From Pseudophaeomoniella oleicola (taxonomy: Eukaryota > Ascomycota > Eurotiomycetes > Phaeomoniellales > Phaeomoniellaceae): a DNA stretch of 64,000 nt. A program made the translations under genes and the position numbers. How positions within the stretch are numbered: the stretch's first letter is position 1; the number at the start of each line of letters is the position of its first letter. Below the pieces are notes generated by a model. That model had not been told where the DNA came from. It saw nothing but the letters and a program-made list of their open reading frames with translations, and made no database searches. The stretch spans positions 62,001 to 126,000 of the forward strand of contig QWDQ01000047.1 of assembly GCA_003868215.1 (NCBI GenBank), given 5' to 3'. Positions 1 through 11,993 of the stretch are shown here, in pieces.

Positions 1-536
1 TGTATCATCATGATCTGTCTACCCTTGCTGCCGATGGCACAAACGGCACAAGCTCTAGCTACCTTCCCATTTTCATAGCAACCGATGGACAAAAGTTCAA
101 GATCAACCACATCAAGCCCATCGATGGGAACTACCAATTCACGAACCAGACGACGAGTATCTCGCGCCGATACGCACCGGTTCGTCGCGGAAGCATCGTT
201 TTCCAGTACAGCCATGCTGGCGTCGGAGGCGTCAAAATACAGTGCAATTCCAATAATGTTGCAAGCTGGGACCGCGTACAAAGTTGGTATAGCTCCAGAA
301 AGACGCATTCGCCTATGTGGTGGCTAAAGACAATGGCCGCCGAATCGCCCTGGGTTGGCCATTCCTTCAAAAAGTGGGTCTATTTCCTCCAGCTAGAAGA
401 TACCGACTACGAGACCGGGCAATGGATCATGGAAGCCGAGACGGACCCCTTCAACAATCAATGGGAGACGGGTTGGAACTGGTGCTTCGGGGTCAAGAAG
501 ACGAATTGTGAGAGGGGAGTCAAAAACCACGGATGA
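1..536 (+). CDS. Unknown protein, 3' end only
   Basis: An open frame runs in from the left edge (first full codon at base 3) and stops with TGA at 534-536, giving about 177 residues of C-terminus. It is rich in Trp, Tyr and Asn, has several possible N-glycosylation sites, and carries a run of aromatic residues such as SPMWWLK and WETGWNWCF near the end. Two late cysteines flank that end. The composition suggests a secreted or cell-surface protein, but the N-terminus, and any signal peptide, is outside the window. I do not recognise the family. Unbroken codons across the whole stretch and the lack of a better frame support it being coding. Confidence 0.6.
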   Translation, partial: YHHDLSTLAADGTNGTSSSYLPIFIATDGQKFKINHIKPIDGNYQFTNQTTSISRRYAPVRRGSIVFQYSHAGVGGVKIQCNSNNVASWDRVQSWYSSRKTHSPMWWLKTMAAESPWVGHSFKKWVYFLQLEDTDYETGQWIMEAETDPFNNQWETGWNWCFGVKKTNCERGVKNHG

Positions 537-1300
537 GAAGCAACCTTTGAGCATGCCTGTTGTCGGCATTATGCATTCTACGGTGTTTTTACTTGGGGCG
601 AAACCGTTGCTGCTGTAACAATTAGTTCTGTTCACATGATGACGTACATACTGTTGTCGGCGTCTTTGTCCATCTAGCGTTTTACTTGGATCATACTTGC
701 CTCCGTTCATTAACCAGGGAAATCTTTTTCGCATACATACATGCTAGCGCACCAGGGAGCGTAATATCCAACTCTGTCAATCAACATGAAGAATTTTCGT
801 CCGCCGTCGACCCTTCCTCCTCCTCCTCCATCAGGCCGTCACTCTCCCCTCATCCCCCTTCTCCCTCCCCTTTATCAAACGAAGCAACCAGGCACCATAT
901 TCTCCCCTCAACCTCCACCACCAACAACAAAACCCTCTTAATTGACCTTGTATTCAACACAGAACCACCCCTGAGTCGGTCAGAGCGTAAGGTAGGTAGG
1001 TACCCGTCAGGCGTTCAGGGGGGGGGGGGCTAAGCACGTGCCGGATGTAATCTGTTACACCGTTGTGATATCTACCTTTTACATACCTACATAAATACAT
1101 ATTTCTCAGCCAACAATCATTTCGACAAGCTCCCCCCTCCCTCTCTCCCTACCTAAGTAGGCAAAGCGACAGCAAAAAAAAAAAAGGAGGAAAGAGTGTA
1201 ACTAACTAAAGAGAAAAAGTAAAATGCTTTCGAAGTCATTCTGATCAAAAGGGGGGGGGAAGTAGTAGAAGGTAATTAGATAAGGTAGATATATACAATA

Positions 1301-1340
1301 CCTTAGGTACCTACCTAGGTACCTAGGTACCTACCTACCT
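1301..1340. repeat. TAGGTA/TACCTA palindromic array
   Basis: Alternating TAGGTACC and TACCTACC units fill these 40 bases. Shorter versions of the same motif recur in other gaps (near 4553, 17080, 28020, 30770, 34100 and 38185). Confidence 0.75.
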
Positions 1341-1470
1341 CCTTATACAGATGACAGACAACCAAGAGTTAAATCTTCAGAAGGTTGGGTTTATATAAAC
1401 ATTTCGCTTTGCTTTAATAGGGAATTAATAATAATACTAACAATCTGTACAGAATGTTGACATGAAACGC

Positions 1471-1525
1471 TTTCTTTCTTTCTTTCTCTCTTTCTCTCTT
1501 GCTTGCTTGCTTGCTTGCTTGCTTT
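1471..1525. repeat. CTTT / GCTT microsatellite
   Basis: Imperfect CTTT units pass into at least six GCTT units. It lies about 235 bp beyond the stop of the Zn2Cys6 gene. Confidence 0.85.
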
Positions 1526-1760
1526 GCTGGTGTTTACTTAAAAACAACTTTCCTGTCCAATCCAATCAATTGAAAGAAAAAGCGGCCTGAGAGAGAAACT
1601 TTGACGGGACCGTTTCAAACTTCTTCCCCAGTGATTTTTCAGGATTTACATAACATACATAACATACATAAAAAGAACGAATCGCTTCATTTATTAAAAC
1701 CGAGAATGTAAAGGCTCAAGAATGGAAGGTGTGAGTTCCCGTTCGAGTCTTTTCCGTCAA

Positions 1761-3934
1761 TCATCCAGATGACATGGAAGGACGGGTCATGCTCGCGCTC
1801 CTGTACACTTGCGCTGCGGCTTTTTGTAGCCTGTCACCGTCATCGTCACTATCTTCATCTTCTTCGACTAGAGCCTCATCGTCATCGTAGTCGTTGTTAT
1901 CGTGCTTGGTTCGATGGTTGTACGTGGGAATGGCGTGATCTGAGAGGCTAGAGAATGGGTTGCGGGGGGGTGGTGCGAGGGGATGTGATGTTTCGGACGT
2001 CAATAATGGAGGAGGATCCGATTGGTAAGACGGCCGGTCAGAGTGAGGATAGGTCGTGATGAATCTCGGAGCTTCGATTGTCGACCAAGTTTTGGCTGCT
2101 GTTCCGGCTAGCTGTTGTTCAGATCGAGGGGTAGGGACCGTAGATGACGACGCTGGATGAGGTGGAGGTTCAGAAGTTTGATCAGGCGGATTATGCTTAT
2201 GATCGATGTCAGGCACTTCTGTAATCGAGTCTTCTTTCTCTTCCAAAATCGCACGCGTTATATCGTCTTCTTCGGCTGGATCTGGGTTTGTCGGTGCACT
2301 AGGTGTGATGGAACTCTGCTCCGGAGGTTGAGGTTGAGCTATTGGGGATGTAGCACCAGTAGGATATGGGCCGATGGAAGGAGGAACTGGAGTCCTTTGG
2401 GCAGGAGTTTCGCTGGTAGCGCTCTGACCTGTCTGTGCGGCCTCAGATGATTCTGATTCCTGTCGTTGCCTGCCTTCACGAAGCTCTTCCTCACGAACGT
2501 CTTTCCACGAGCATTTGGCATGCTTTTTCGTACAGCCCATGCAGGCCGTTAGATTTTTGAGACAGTCCATGTGTAGTCTTCTACATCTGTCACAAGGAGG
2601 AATAACTCTCTCTCCACGATGCATCTGCTCCATTCGAGCAACCATCTCTGCTTTGTATGGACCTCCGTCATCCCGCTCAGCAGGCGATGGTTTTACATAC
2701 GGGAGTAATGATGCTGGTGTATTGGGTATCGCAACATGACCGGAAGGACTGTGTTGGTAGAGATTGCGATAATCCATCGAATTCGATCTCGGCTTTGTCC
2801 TCGTCGACGGTGATGGCTGTGCAAACCCCTGGGATACCCGACCTTCATCCTCAACTTGTGACAGGTGACTCCGCGAGTCTCGGTCTGCACTCGAGATGAA
2901 CTGTTTTACAAGCTCGCTTCTATACTCCGGTGAAACACTTTTGACGTTGGTCCCATTGATGACCGTAACACGGTCAGGATTCGACGCTGAAAATATGTAA
3001 GGCCCCGGTGTGCTCTCCACCATAGTATCCGGTGATGGTTCTGCAACGCTTCGGACATTGACGGAAGTGAATCCGGTTGGAGGAGAGTGTATCGCCGCTT
3101 GACTACCGTTCTGTCTGCTGTAACCATTGCCATAATCCGAAGCATGAGGGGGAGGGCTGTAGGACGTCTGGCCGTAACCTCGACTTGCGGCATCACTTTC
3201 AGCCCTTCTGCTCATAATGGCCGCTTTGCGGTTCTTCAGACGGTGATTGAGTTGGCGAGCTCGGGCGGAGACTGAAGGTAGTTAGTGCCTATTACATAGG
3301 ACGCGTGGAATGCCATACCTTGATCAGCGAGGGAGATAATCTGGGACAAATTTCTCTCCAGTATATCTAAAGCGCTGAGCTCTTTCTCCTCATCCTCTAT
3401 GATGGGCTGCGGCGGAATGAGCTTTTGAGGCATTCCGGATGCAATCAGAACATAGTCCTCCTCCGAGATCTCCACGCGACTCTGTTTGGTATAGAATTGA
3501 CAGACCCGTACACCGTTCCGCGTTTTCTCGAGGTTAAATTGCTCCGGTTTGTTGCGCGCAAACTCGACCACATCCAACCACGTCACAGTCGCATCCTTGC
3601 CATGTGACTTCAGAATTCGAGGGGGTCCATCAAAGAGTCGTTCGAAGCGTTTCATCAATATGGGTCCTAAAGGGCATGCGCCTAGGTTTCCGGCGATACT
3701 TTCATGACGATGAAGGACACCGTCGTAGTCGCCAATGAGCCGCAGAATCGACGGTAAGGTATCCTCAGCATTCACCAGCGGTATGTTCTCATTGTACTGT
3801 CGCGCAAGATAGTTTATCTGGAGATGGTTCGAATGCGTCTTGACCATTTTGGCGGGGTGTCCGCCGTCGCCAAATGACGGCGACCGAGTTCGTTTGTTAG
3901 ATATATCGGTGGTCATGGTGGTTGCACTGTCCAT
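1761..3934 (-). CDS. Zn(II)2Cys6 transcription factor with internal zinc cluster
   Basis: Two exons, 3934-3319 and 3271-1761, joined across a 47-nt GT-AG intron with a CACTAAC branch site; 708 residues. The zinc cluster is seen at about residues 432-459: Cys 432, 435, 442, 449, 452 and 459, spacing C-x2-C-x6-C-x6-C-x2-C-x6-C, exactly the fungal binuclear type. Most such factors carry it near the N-terminus; here about 430 residues precede it. They include a well-ordered segment (about 30-240) ending in a basic stretch, NHRLKNRK. The C-terminal third is Pro/Ser/Thr/Gln-rich and ends in an acidic run, as in activation domains. A GTG-initiated extension to 3994 is possible in frame, but the ATG at 3934 is the first ATG. 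Role: sequence-specific nuclear regulator by family; target unknown. Confidence 0.85.
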
Positions 3935-5642
3935 GTTCAAGATAATACTATAACGATTTGCGCAAGTTGCGACGATGAAAGGGGAACGCTTCACGTTCTT
4001 GAAGCTGCAATCAGCTCATACTCGCTGTGATGACCGACAGCCCACACCGTAAATGCGCCAGGCGGAGGTCGGAGGAATTGATCCGGAGTCGGCCTTCAAG
4101 CTCGGAAGAACATTCAATGGTTTGAATTCAACGAGGACAGAGCTGCAACTGCTAAATAATACAATTAATCCAATGCGCGCTTCCATGTAATGAGGGGAAA
4201 GTTGGATGTGAATAAAGCGAAACGGGGGTGGAAGTGGATTTAGACCGTAGTTGGGATCAGAGCGGTACGACCGGGACGGCTATCTTTGGGGGGGGGGAGG
4301 GGGCCGAGGAGGAGGAGCGATCAAGGGAGGGAGGGGATGGGAGACCATGGACGGAGGTGGGCGGCGACGAGTCACAACCTTCAAGCCTGTTTGTTTGGCT
4401 CGCGCCTCTTTCTCACAGGCGGGATCTTTTGAAGGTATTGCAATTGCAGTTAGTAGGAGAAAGTCTACGGTTAAGACTGAGGCTAAATTGAAAGCTAAGG
4501 CAGATATTACTATAGTGGTGCGCAGAAGGGTCCCTAAAGGATACCAGCACTGTGTAGGTAGGTACAGTAATTAATTATTACACCCTTTCACGCATACGAA
4601 GGAGTTTGGTCGGCTCATCGGTAAGAACTTGTAGGTAAGGTGTATTAATACAAGTTGTTGGTGTGGGTGTCGGTGAGGGTGTGGAGGAGGAGGAGGCGGA
4701 CATGGACTGTAGAGTATTATACTACGTAGTAATACCGGATGGAACCGAGGAATATTAATCCCCCTAGAGATATTAATTAGCACAGGGAAAGCCCAATATT
4801 TGCAGCAGAGGGAGAAGCTGAAAGGATTTCATTCTCCTCTTTCTCTCTCATCATACCCTATCCTATTCACACTCTTGATCGGTTCTCAAGGAGAAATGTT
4901 CCCGAAGTTTTATGTAGAATGGTGATAATAGTAGTGGAGCGGAATCCACGTAAGAACAGAAGAGGAAGAGCGAGAGCGGGAAGTTTCGAAGTGAGAGCAT
5001 ACCGTAGTACAGTATCTACGAGGAGCAGGGGCTACACACCGAAGGATTCATGACACCGATATCCTACCATAAGGTACTATTTAAGCGAAAGGATAATTAG
5101 ATTATCTCGACCTTTGGCATCGCTCGCTGGAACCTATTACCGTTCTACGCGTTGTACATGGGTATTCATGGTTCAGGTGTACCTGGCGAGCGGGGGCTTG
5201 TGTGATCCTCGTCAGCGTCTGTCTGACCGGATGTACGGAGGAGGGAACACAACAGGAAACAAGATATGGAATGAATGGAATGAATGGAATAGGCTAGAAG
5301 TTCGTTGGCTGATGTTCCCGTCGCAAAGGTGATGCGTTGCCATCTACCGCCCTCCTCACAGCAACTATGAAAAGGTTGTGGTGTTGAACTGTCTTGGGGC
5401 GGAAGTTCCTTCTAACTGTAATTAACGTAATATTATAATGTCCAAGTGAATCCATCTCCGCAAAATCGCTTTGAATTTGTAGAAATCGGAGAACGGTCAT
5501 TCTCTTGCCAAGCCCGTATCGTACGAAATCAGCTAAAATCCGAGAAACCGCCTTACAGTAAAGCCATACGACGACTGGGAAAGCAAGAATCACATCCGAG
5601 AAGTCTAGAGGTCAATTGAGCAAATCACAAATCAACATCTCA
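3935..5642. other. Divergent intergenic region, no gene seen
   Basis: This 1.7 kb lies between the starts of the Zn2Cys6 gene (-) and LSM7 (+), so it should hold both promoters. Open frames here (for example 4228-4574) are G-rich low-complexity sequence with no recognisable protein. A palindrome TACTACGTAGTA lies at 4720-4731, a GGAGGAGG run near 4683-4697 and a GAATG repeat near 5270-5290. Confidence 0.55.
4720..4731. repeat. Palindrome TACTACGTAGTA, copy 1
   Basis: Perfect 12-base palindrome in a divergent intergenic region. Two more copies lie at 14406-14417 and 34757-34768. Confidence 0.8.
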
Positions 5643-6287
5643 ATGTCAGAGCGAGGCAATTTCCGGGGTGGCTCGAGAGGTGGTGGTGGTCGAGGCGGGG
5701 ACCACAGAGGAGGAGGACGCGGCGGAGGTCGTGGAGGAGGTCAATCAGGACAACAAACCGAAAAGCCGAAGAAGGAAAACATCTTGGATTTGACCAAGTA
5801 CATGGATAAGGGAGTCACGGTCAAATTCAATGGCGGTCGTGAAGGTCAGTTGGGAAAATTGTTGTTCTGAATCAACATCCCTTCCTTTTTTTTTGTATCT
5901 TATAATGGGACGTTGAGGCTTCTGCGGAAAAAAAAAAGAAAAAAAAAAAGACCGGATCAGAAATATGAACTATTGCTAACCAAGACTCCTTGCCAATAGT
6001 AACGGGGACCTTGAAAGGATACGATCAATTAATGAACTTGGTGTTGGACGATGTCAAGGAAGTCATGAGAGGTGAGTGAGATGATGAATTTCCCATTCTC
6101 TCTCTACAAACCACAGACGGCACAGAACAGCTTTTACTGACTCCTTGTGTCACACGCAGATGATGAAGGTAACGAGACGACGAGATCGCTCGGATTGATC
6201 GTCGCCCGTGGTACTTTGCTCGTCCTCATCTCACCTGTGGATGGGAGTGAGGAGATCCAGAATCCATTCCAGCAACAGGACGAATGA
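5643..6287 (+). CDS. LSM7: U6 snRNA-associated Sm-like protein LSm7
   Basis: Three exons: 5643-5844, 6000-6071, 6160-6287; phases agree and give 133 residues. The N-terminus is a Gly/Arg-rich (RGG-like) tail of about 40 residues. The Sm fold follows: Sm1 from ILDLTKYMDKGVTVKFNGGRE through TGTLKGYDQLMNLVLDD, and Sm2 with GLIVARGTLLVLISP. The YDQLMNLVLDD block is typical of LSm7. By family, LSm7 belongs to LSm2-8, which binds the U6 snRNA 3' end in the nucleus, and LSm1-7, which promotes decapping in P-bodies. The ATG at 5643 is preferred; the in-frame TTG at 5616 is not a likely start. The first intron carries long A and T runs. PAN3, another mRNA-decay factor, lies tail to tail with it. Confidence 0.93.
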
Positions 6288-6735
6288 GAGGTCGTCCGTT
6301 GGTGGACGGCCATTTAGCTATTCTCCCGTTGAGGGAAATTCTCTCGTCAAAGGCCTACTACGCTGGTCATCATCGAGAGGCTACTGGGAATTCGACCCTG
6401 CCAATGCTTCTCGCCCGTCCGTGGCATCGTATCTACAGGGACGCCGGGATGACTTTGAAAGTCGCATCCTGTCCGACAGAGGCCCAAAACAGCCGAAATA
6501 CCTAACTTCACTGTATAATATGTTTTTGAAAGGGGTTTCAATTGGGATTTTCTTTCTAGTTACAATGACGGTCACTAGATACTATTCAAGTCGGTATCGG
6601 GGATGGCGCACCACAAGGGTGGTAAATGCTATGGATTCTCAGGTCTCTCGAAGGAAGCCTGACCAATGCTGTTGTTGTAGATCCAACAAGTTCAATAGAT
6701 TCCTAACCATCATCCACGTCACTTCTGCTTCCTAT
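6288..6735. other. Convergent 3' region between LSM7 and PAN3
   Basis: About 450 bp between two stop codons that face each other. Frames seen here (for example 6208-6876) run on from LSM7 in a wrong frame and resemble nothing known. Probably 3' UTRs. Confidence 0.5.
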
Positions 6736-9465
6736 TCAATGCATCCGCCGATTAGAGCGTGTCAAGTCCGAAAACGCGGATTCGGCGGCCTTCTTCAATT
6801 CTTTATAGCTGACGATTATGCAAGACTGCTCGTCCCGGCTTATCAGCGTGACTTTTTCATCCGTCCCAGCATCTAGCTTGTTGAGACAGGCCAAGACGTG
6901 TCCCAAATCCACGACGGGATTGTTCTGGCCATCGACCTGGTGGAAGACGTAGTCTCGGAAGAGCTTCAAGAAATATCTCTCTCCGTTCTCCGACCAACGT
7001 GGGTCGTGATCATATTCAGGCCTCTCATTGATGAAGCCGAATTTTGCAAGTAAACGGACCAACCGGCCATTCTCTAACTCTCGGCTCAACTGACTGGTCA
7101 AATAGTCCTCCTGATGCAAGCTGGCATCCAACGCTACTATCGCCTCGCTTGCAATTTCACGAATGAACGCATCGATCGTCCTGTCCGGATTGTGTAATGC
7201 ACTGCATAGCCAGTGAATAGCAGTTTGAATCGAGGTTTGCGCGTAATACCGTTTCAGCTGGTCCATGGCTTTTGCAGGCGCATGAGCAGCGTCTGGATTG
7301 TTAGCACCAAGGGCAAGCAGGAGATACCCAAAATCCTGCAAGTCTCTCAGGCGAAGTTCAGCCGAATTGGCGTGCTGATCAAACCGGATCACATCCATAA
7401 TGCCGCACCCATTCAAACGCACACGGTTCTTGCCGGTAAGCAAAACTCTGGTAGGATCGATCACCCGTGCTGCCAGCCCTTTAGCGTGAATAGCCTTCAA
7501 GGCAGTCGCAATTTGAATGGCGTAGCTCCAGAGAACCTGCTCCGGAATGTGTGTACTTTGTTGCTGCCTAGGTTTGAAGAGGTTCGAAGTCCCAAAGTGA
7601 TGTTCCGCCAAGGTCTTGGAAAGCGGATGGTAATCTGTCACAAAGAATAACGAGCTATCTCCAAAGACACGACTGGTGAAAGCGTCGTGAATGGAGACGA
7701 TGCTTGAGTTTACAATCGATTTCCAATTTTGGACAGTCTTAATTGCTCTCTCGTCGGTGAGTCGATATCCTTGAGAATCATTAGCTCGTGATCAGATCAA
7801 ATCAAAGGAAGTCACTGACCTGAGATCCTCCGGAGGCAGTAATAGTTGCCATCTTTGCTGGAACACACCTTATACAAATGCGTTGGGAAATCGAAGGCCA
7901 ACTTCGACCTATTGTTATGGGTATCTAACGGTACAAGTGAGTGATAGCCTTCGAATCCGGCCGGGAGCTGAGAGTCTAAGCCACAGGTCAACATCTGGTC
8001 TTCTGTGTTCGATTTACTATATAACGTACTGGGTAAGGTCTGGAGGGTAGCTGCTGCTTTCTTTTGCAGATCCTCGCGGAGGTCGTTTGGGATGAAGAAG
8101 TCATGTACATTTCTCTGGTAGCTGGGAAGATTCTGGTTATGAGGGCCTATTGGCGCATAGAGGTGATATTGAGCCTGCAAGTACAAAATCAGCGGTCGTT
8201 ACTCAAGTGGTAAGAGTTGGCTCACAGGCTGCTGGAAAGCGTTTTGAGCGGAATAGAGAGCACCAGTCTGCAATTGGGTGGCATCATGGTATAGATTTTG
8301 AGAAATTTGTTGTCCTAAGCTTGCACTAGGATTAAGGGGGTTGTTATTGGCGATGAAAGGGTCGTAAGAAGCACCCGGGCCTTGCAGGGGGTTGTGCTGT
8401 GCCTATAAGAAATACGTAAGTATTGTGTCGAGCACAAACGTTTGATTGATGCTCTCCGTCTTGGGTTAACAAAGAGCTCTGGCAATCAAGCTGCCTCTAT
8501 AATCCCAGACAATCTGTAGACATTTGAGAGCTTGCAGAGAAACACCACCATTTGAGCAGAACATTTGTTGGAAAAAGCAGATTGGGAAATGTCCAAATGC
8601 ACAATAATAGGTTGGATGGTCCATCGACGGAGGAAGCTTGTCGGATATAGAGACTTACCATCTGTACAGGTTCGAAAGTCTGGGGTACGAAATCCGGAAT
8701 ATCAGCAACAGTCCAGTCAGCTGGAGGGTTTTCCTGTCGTGCAGTTGGAGTTGTAGATCCTGTCAATCCGACCATGGTTGTCAGTCTCCATGACAAGCTA
8801 GTCTAAATCAGGGGATGGAATAGGAAGACTGACTTGACACAATTGATTTGGGCATAAACACTGCTGCATTGGCAGCTTTGGGGGAAATCGTTGTAGACTT
8901 TTTGCCCGACGTTGCACCATTCACCGAGAGCAATGAGGGCGTAAAGCTTGGAGAGTCTACATTGAGGCCCTTCTTGAGGTTACTGCACCAATCCCTGAGT
9001 CAGCGACGCACGTAAAATACATTGTCGGGAGAGGTCCTGCCAGGGAGTACCTACCTGTCCATGTTGGTCGCATTGTTCAACTTTCGCGGGTCGTGATTGA
9101 AGGCACATCCTGTGTCTACAGTGAGCCAACCACGGTTACTGGCAAACGGGAATGGCATAACGCAGTCTAAAAGGAAGGCGCTCAATCCTTTACGGGCATA
9201 CCTTTGTCTTCAAATCGACATTTCCCATATATTGTCACATTGCGACACAGCGTGTCTTTTGCATTCTCTGCAGCACAGTTGCCATCAGCTAGCTGCACAT
9301 GATAACCCTCTGCATCCAGGCTGCTAGGCGGTCTCTCTTTGAGCACTCTCGACAGTTACAGCATGCGCATCTGGACGTCCCGTACGTACCACGACCTTTC
9401 AGCTTTGGCGAAAGCGCAGCACGCCGCGCATCGTCCACGTTCGTCTTACTTGTTGTGGCTGCCAT
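6736..9465 (-). CDS. PAN3: PAN2-PAN3 deadenylation complex subunit PAN3
   Basis: Eight exons fit with consistent phase: 9465-9390, 9267-9202, 9109-9055, 8982-8834, 8759-8659, 8402-8226, 8174-7820, 7769-6736; total 670 residues, the usual size. The N-terminus has a CCCH zinc finger (LCRNVTIYGKCRFEDKGCAF then NHD). The middle is disordered and has SPSFTPS and NPLNPSASLGQQ stretches, where the PAM2-type poly(A)-binding-protein motif is expected. The C-terminal half is the pseudokinase domain (YRLTDERAIKTVQNWKS; a degenerate catalytic loop) followed by a coiled coil and the knob domain (LLAKFGFINERPEYDHDPRW). PAN3 recruits the PAN2 nuclease to poly(A) tails in the cytoplasm. Eight exons is many for this window, and automatic callers could easily miss the small ones. 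Confidence 0.93.
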
Positions 9466-10221
9466 TACCCCTCCCTCCTCTCATCTCAAAGACTGTGTTC
9501 GCCCATGAATCTACTAAGTTCACTGGATACATTGGTTAGCTGACGTTCCTGGATCTCCAATCGGGGCACCACGCTCGGGGAGATCGTACTTGGGTTCGCG
9601 GGGTTTATCGACTAAGCGGGAAAGATATGTTGTAGGGAGGAAATGGCAATATGTCGGTAAAAGATAGAACTGCGCAGATGCGCAAACACCTGCGGATAAT
9701 AAATGTATGGTGAGAGAAGATAACACGATGAGAGCGACTGTAGCCGTGGAGAGACTTGAACGAATGCGGGCATATTCACTCGATCAGTTGAATGCATCTC
9801 CGATAAGTCTTGTATTATACCTTGTGTAATACGGTACGCCAGATATACCAATAACAATCCTGCCAACTACGGTAAAGTAAAGAAATACGAAAACCTTACA
9901 TACAAGTGACTTGATGCACAGGCCACAAGTTCGAAGCTCCGGGAATCCGTCTCCAACTCTGAAAAGGACCGCTAAGGCCAGACAATCCTATCAATAGGCA
10001 CTTGCTATTCTGTCGAGCTGTACGGAGTACAGGCACATTTTCTGATTGATTCTCATAGTTCCTGAAGTCGTCGCATAAGGCGTCATTTCCTGAACAGTTC
10101 CCTTCGCCAGTGTTACCAGCAAGTAATTCCAATACTTGCCTCCGCTTTATATGTCATGGAGTTTCAGCGATAGCATCACCTAGGCCCCCCACCGAACTGT
10201 ACTTTTGGTATACGACCAGCC
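9466..10221. other. Divergent promoter region PAN3 / UBX gene
   Basis: 756 bp between two start codons that point away from each other. No gene or recognisable element seen; several short ATG frames exist on both strands. Confidence 0.5.
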
Positions 10222-11833
10222 ATGTCGACCCCGGATATCAGTCAGCTGTCCGAGAGTCAGCAACTGGCACTGCAGACCTATACTTCGGTCACAGATCAGG
10301 ATCCGATTGCTGCCATACCTTTGCTTCAGCGATCAGAATGGAATGTGCAAGTAAGTACATAGATATGGAAGGGTTGTCGTATGCTCGTGCTGATTGCTCC
10401 CCCAGATTGCGATAGCGAAATTCTTCGATGGCGAACAACCAGATCCTGTTGCAGAGGCTCGAGCATCTCTTGACAACTTACCTTCAACCAGTGGAAGGCG
10501 GACCGAGAATCTTCAATACGATAGTGTTGCGCCAGCACGGGTACCTCGGAGACCTACGACTGACACCGTTACCAGTGTCGACCTACAGGGAGGCCAGCAG
10601 CCCACGTATCAGGCGCCATTACTTCTTTCACTTTTATTCACCCCGTTCAATATATTGTACAGAGTCTTCAGTACTATACTTTCCCCTCTCGGTACTTTAT
10701 TTCCATTCCTACCACGGCTTTTCAACCGAATCTCCGGCGGATCCAGTGCACGGTCTCGGAACACCAGTGGACGCCGCACACTTGCGCCTCGTGACAATGC
10801 TCTCCGTTTCATTAGGGAGCTCGGGGAGGAGTATGGCGACGCCGCTCAAGCTCTGCCTTTTGTTGAGTCTGGGTTCAACCTTGCTCTCGACAATGCGAAA
10901 TCACACTTGAAGTACCTTCTTGTGGTTCTTATGTCACCAGAACATGATGATACTGCCTCCTGGGTGCGCAATACCCTTCTCTCCACTCAGGTCTCCAACT
11001 TTTTGCGTGACCACAAGGACGACGTAATACTTTGGGGCGGAAATGTTCAAGATTCCGAGGCCTATCAGGTTGCCGATCAGCTTCGCTGTACAAAATTCCC
11101 CTTTGCGGCACTGATAGTCCATACTCCGGATGTATCCAGCACTGCAATGTCTGTTGTCTGTCGTGCAGCAGGTCCGACAACTGCGTCGGAACTAGTTGCC
11201 AAGCTGGCAACTTCGATCAATGCCAACAACGAGGCGCTCAACAGAGTTCGCGCCCAAAGATCTGAACAACAAGCACAACGAAATTTGAGACAAGAACAAG
11301 ACTCGGCTTATGAGCGATCGCTAGCCCGTGACCGCGAACGAGCCCGACAACGCAGAGAGGAAGAAGCGGCCAAGGCAGCAGCAGAAAAGGAGGCCCTAGA
11401 AAAGCTTGCGGCCGAGGAGAAACGAAAGAGAGACGAAACGATGTGGAGGATATGGAAAAAGTCATCATTAGCCCCCGAACCCGAGAAAGATTTCATTCGC
11501 CTCCGGATCCGCATCCCCGACCCCAACGACGAAGCCAACATGCGCACGGTGACGCGCAAATTCAGCAGCTCGGCCACCGTCGAAGACATTTACGCTTTTG
11601 TCGAATGCTACGATACCGAAGCTCCGAAAGAGGGCCCTGTAGATGACATGGCGGACCTAGAATTCGTGTATAGATTTCAGCTTGTGAGTCAATTACCTCC
11701 GAGAACCGTGTATCACGTCAAGGAGCAGGAGCCGGTGGGCAAGTCGATTGGGAATATGGTCACGTTGAACGTTGAGCGTGTCGATGATGAGGACGAAGAT
11801 GAGGAAGGAGAGGCGGCTGCTGAGGCACCTTGA
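10222..11833 (+). CDS. UBA-UAS-UBX domain protein (FAF2/UBXD8, yeast Ubx2 type)
   Basis: Two exons, 10222-10350 and 10406-11833; 518 residues. Order of parts: a UBA-like domain at about 5-50 (QLSESQQLALQTYTSVT, with WNVQIAIAKFFDG); a hydrophobic hairpin near 100-135 (PLLLSLLFTPFNILYRVF) that would sit in the ER or lipid-droplet membrane; a thioredoxin-like UAS domain (YLLVVLMSPEHDDTASWVRN, VILWGGNVQDSEAY); a long charged coiled coil of Arg/Glu/Ala; and a C-terminal UBX domain (FIRLRIRIPD). The protein ends in an acidic tail. By family it recruits the p97/Cdc48 ATPase to ubiquitinated ER proteins (ERAD). The first exon is essential, because it carries half of the UBA domain. Confidence 0.9.
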
Positions 11834-11993
11834 AGGATCTCACGGAAGTTCAGATGTTTTATATTTAAGCTGTAGCGTTTTTTAGAAAGAGGAGAAGAAT
11901 GATGGAGATAATATTGGTTTTTGGTCGAGAGAGAGCGGCTAATTTGTCGATGTGTCTACATAGTAGAAGATAATATTATCATAGAAAATCGAA

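Larger units (their letters stand above)
537..1760. other. Intergenic gap with simple repeats
   Basis: No gene seen. Contents: a run of Gs (1019-1031), a TAGGTACC-type array (1301-1340), a CTTT/GCTT microsatellite (1471-1525) and short ACATA repeats near 1650. It separates two genes that point toward each other, so parts are probably 3' UTR. Confidence 0.6.

Noticed and set aside
3935-3994. Extended start of the Zn2Cys6 gene
   Set aside because: The longer frame begins with GTG, which is not a normal start in fungal nuclear genes; the ATG at 3934 is the first ATG in frame.
4228-4574. Two overlapping + frames (87 and 107 codons)
   Set aside because: G-rich low-complexity sequence read in two frames; no likeness to proteins.
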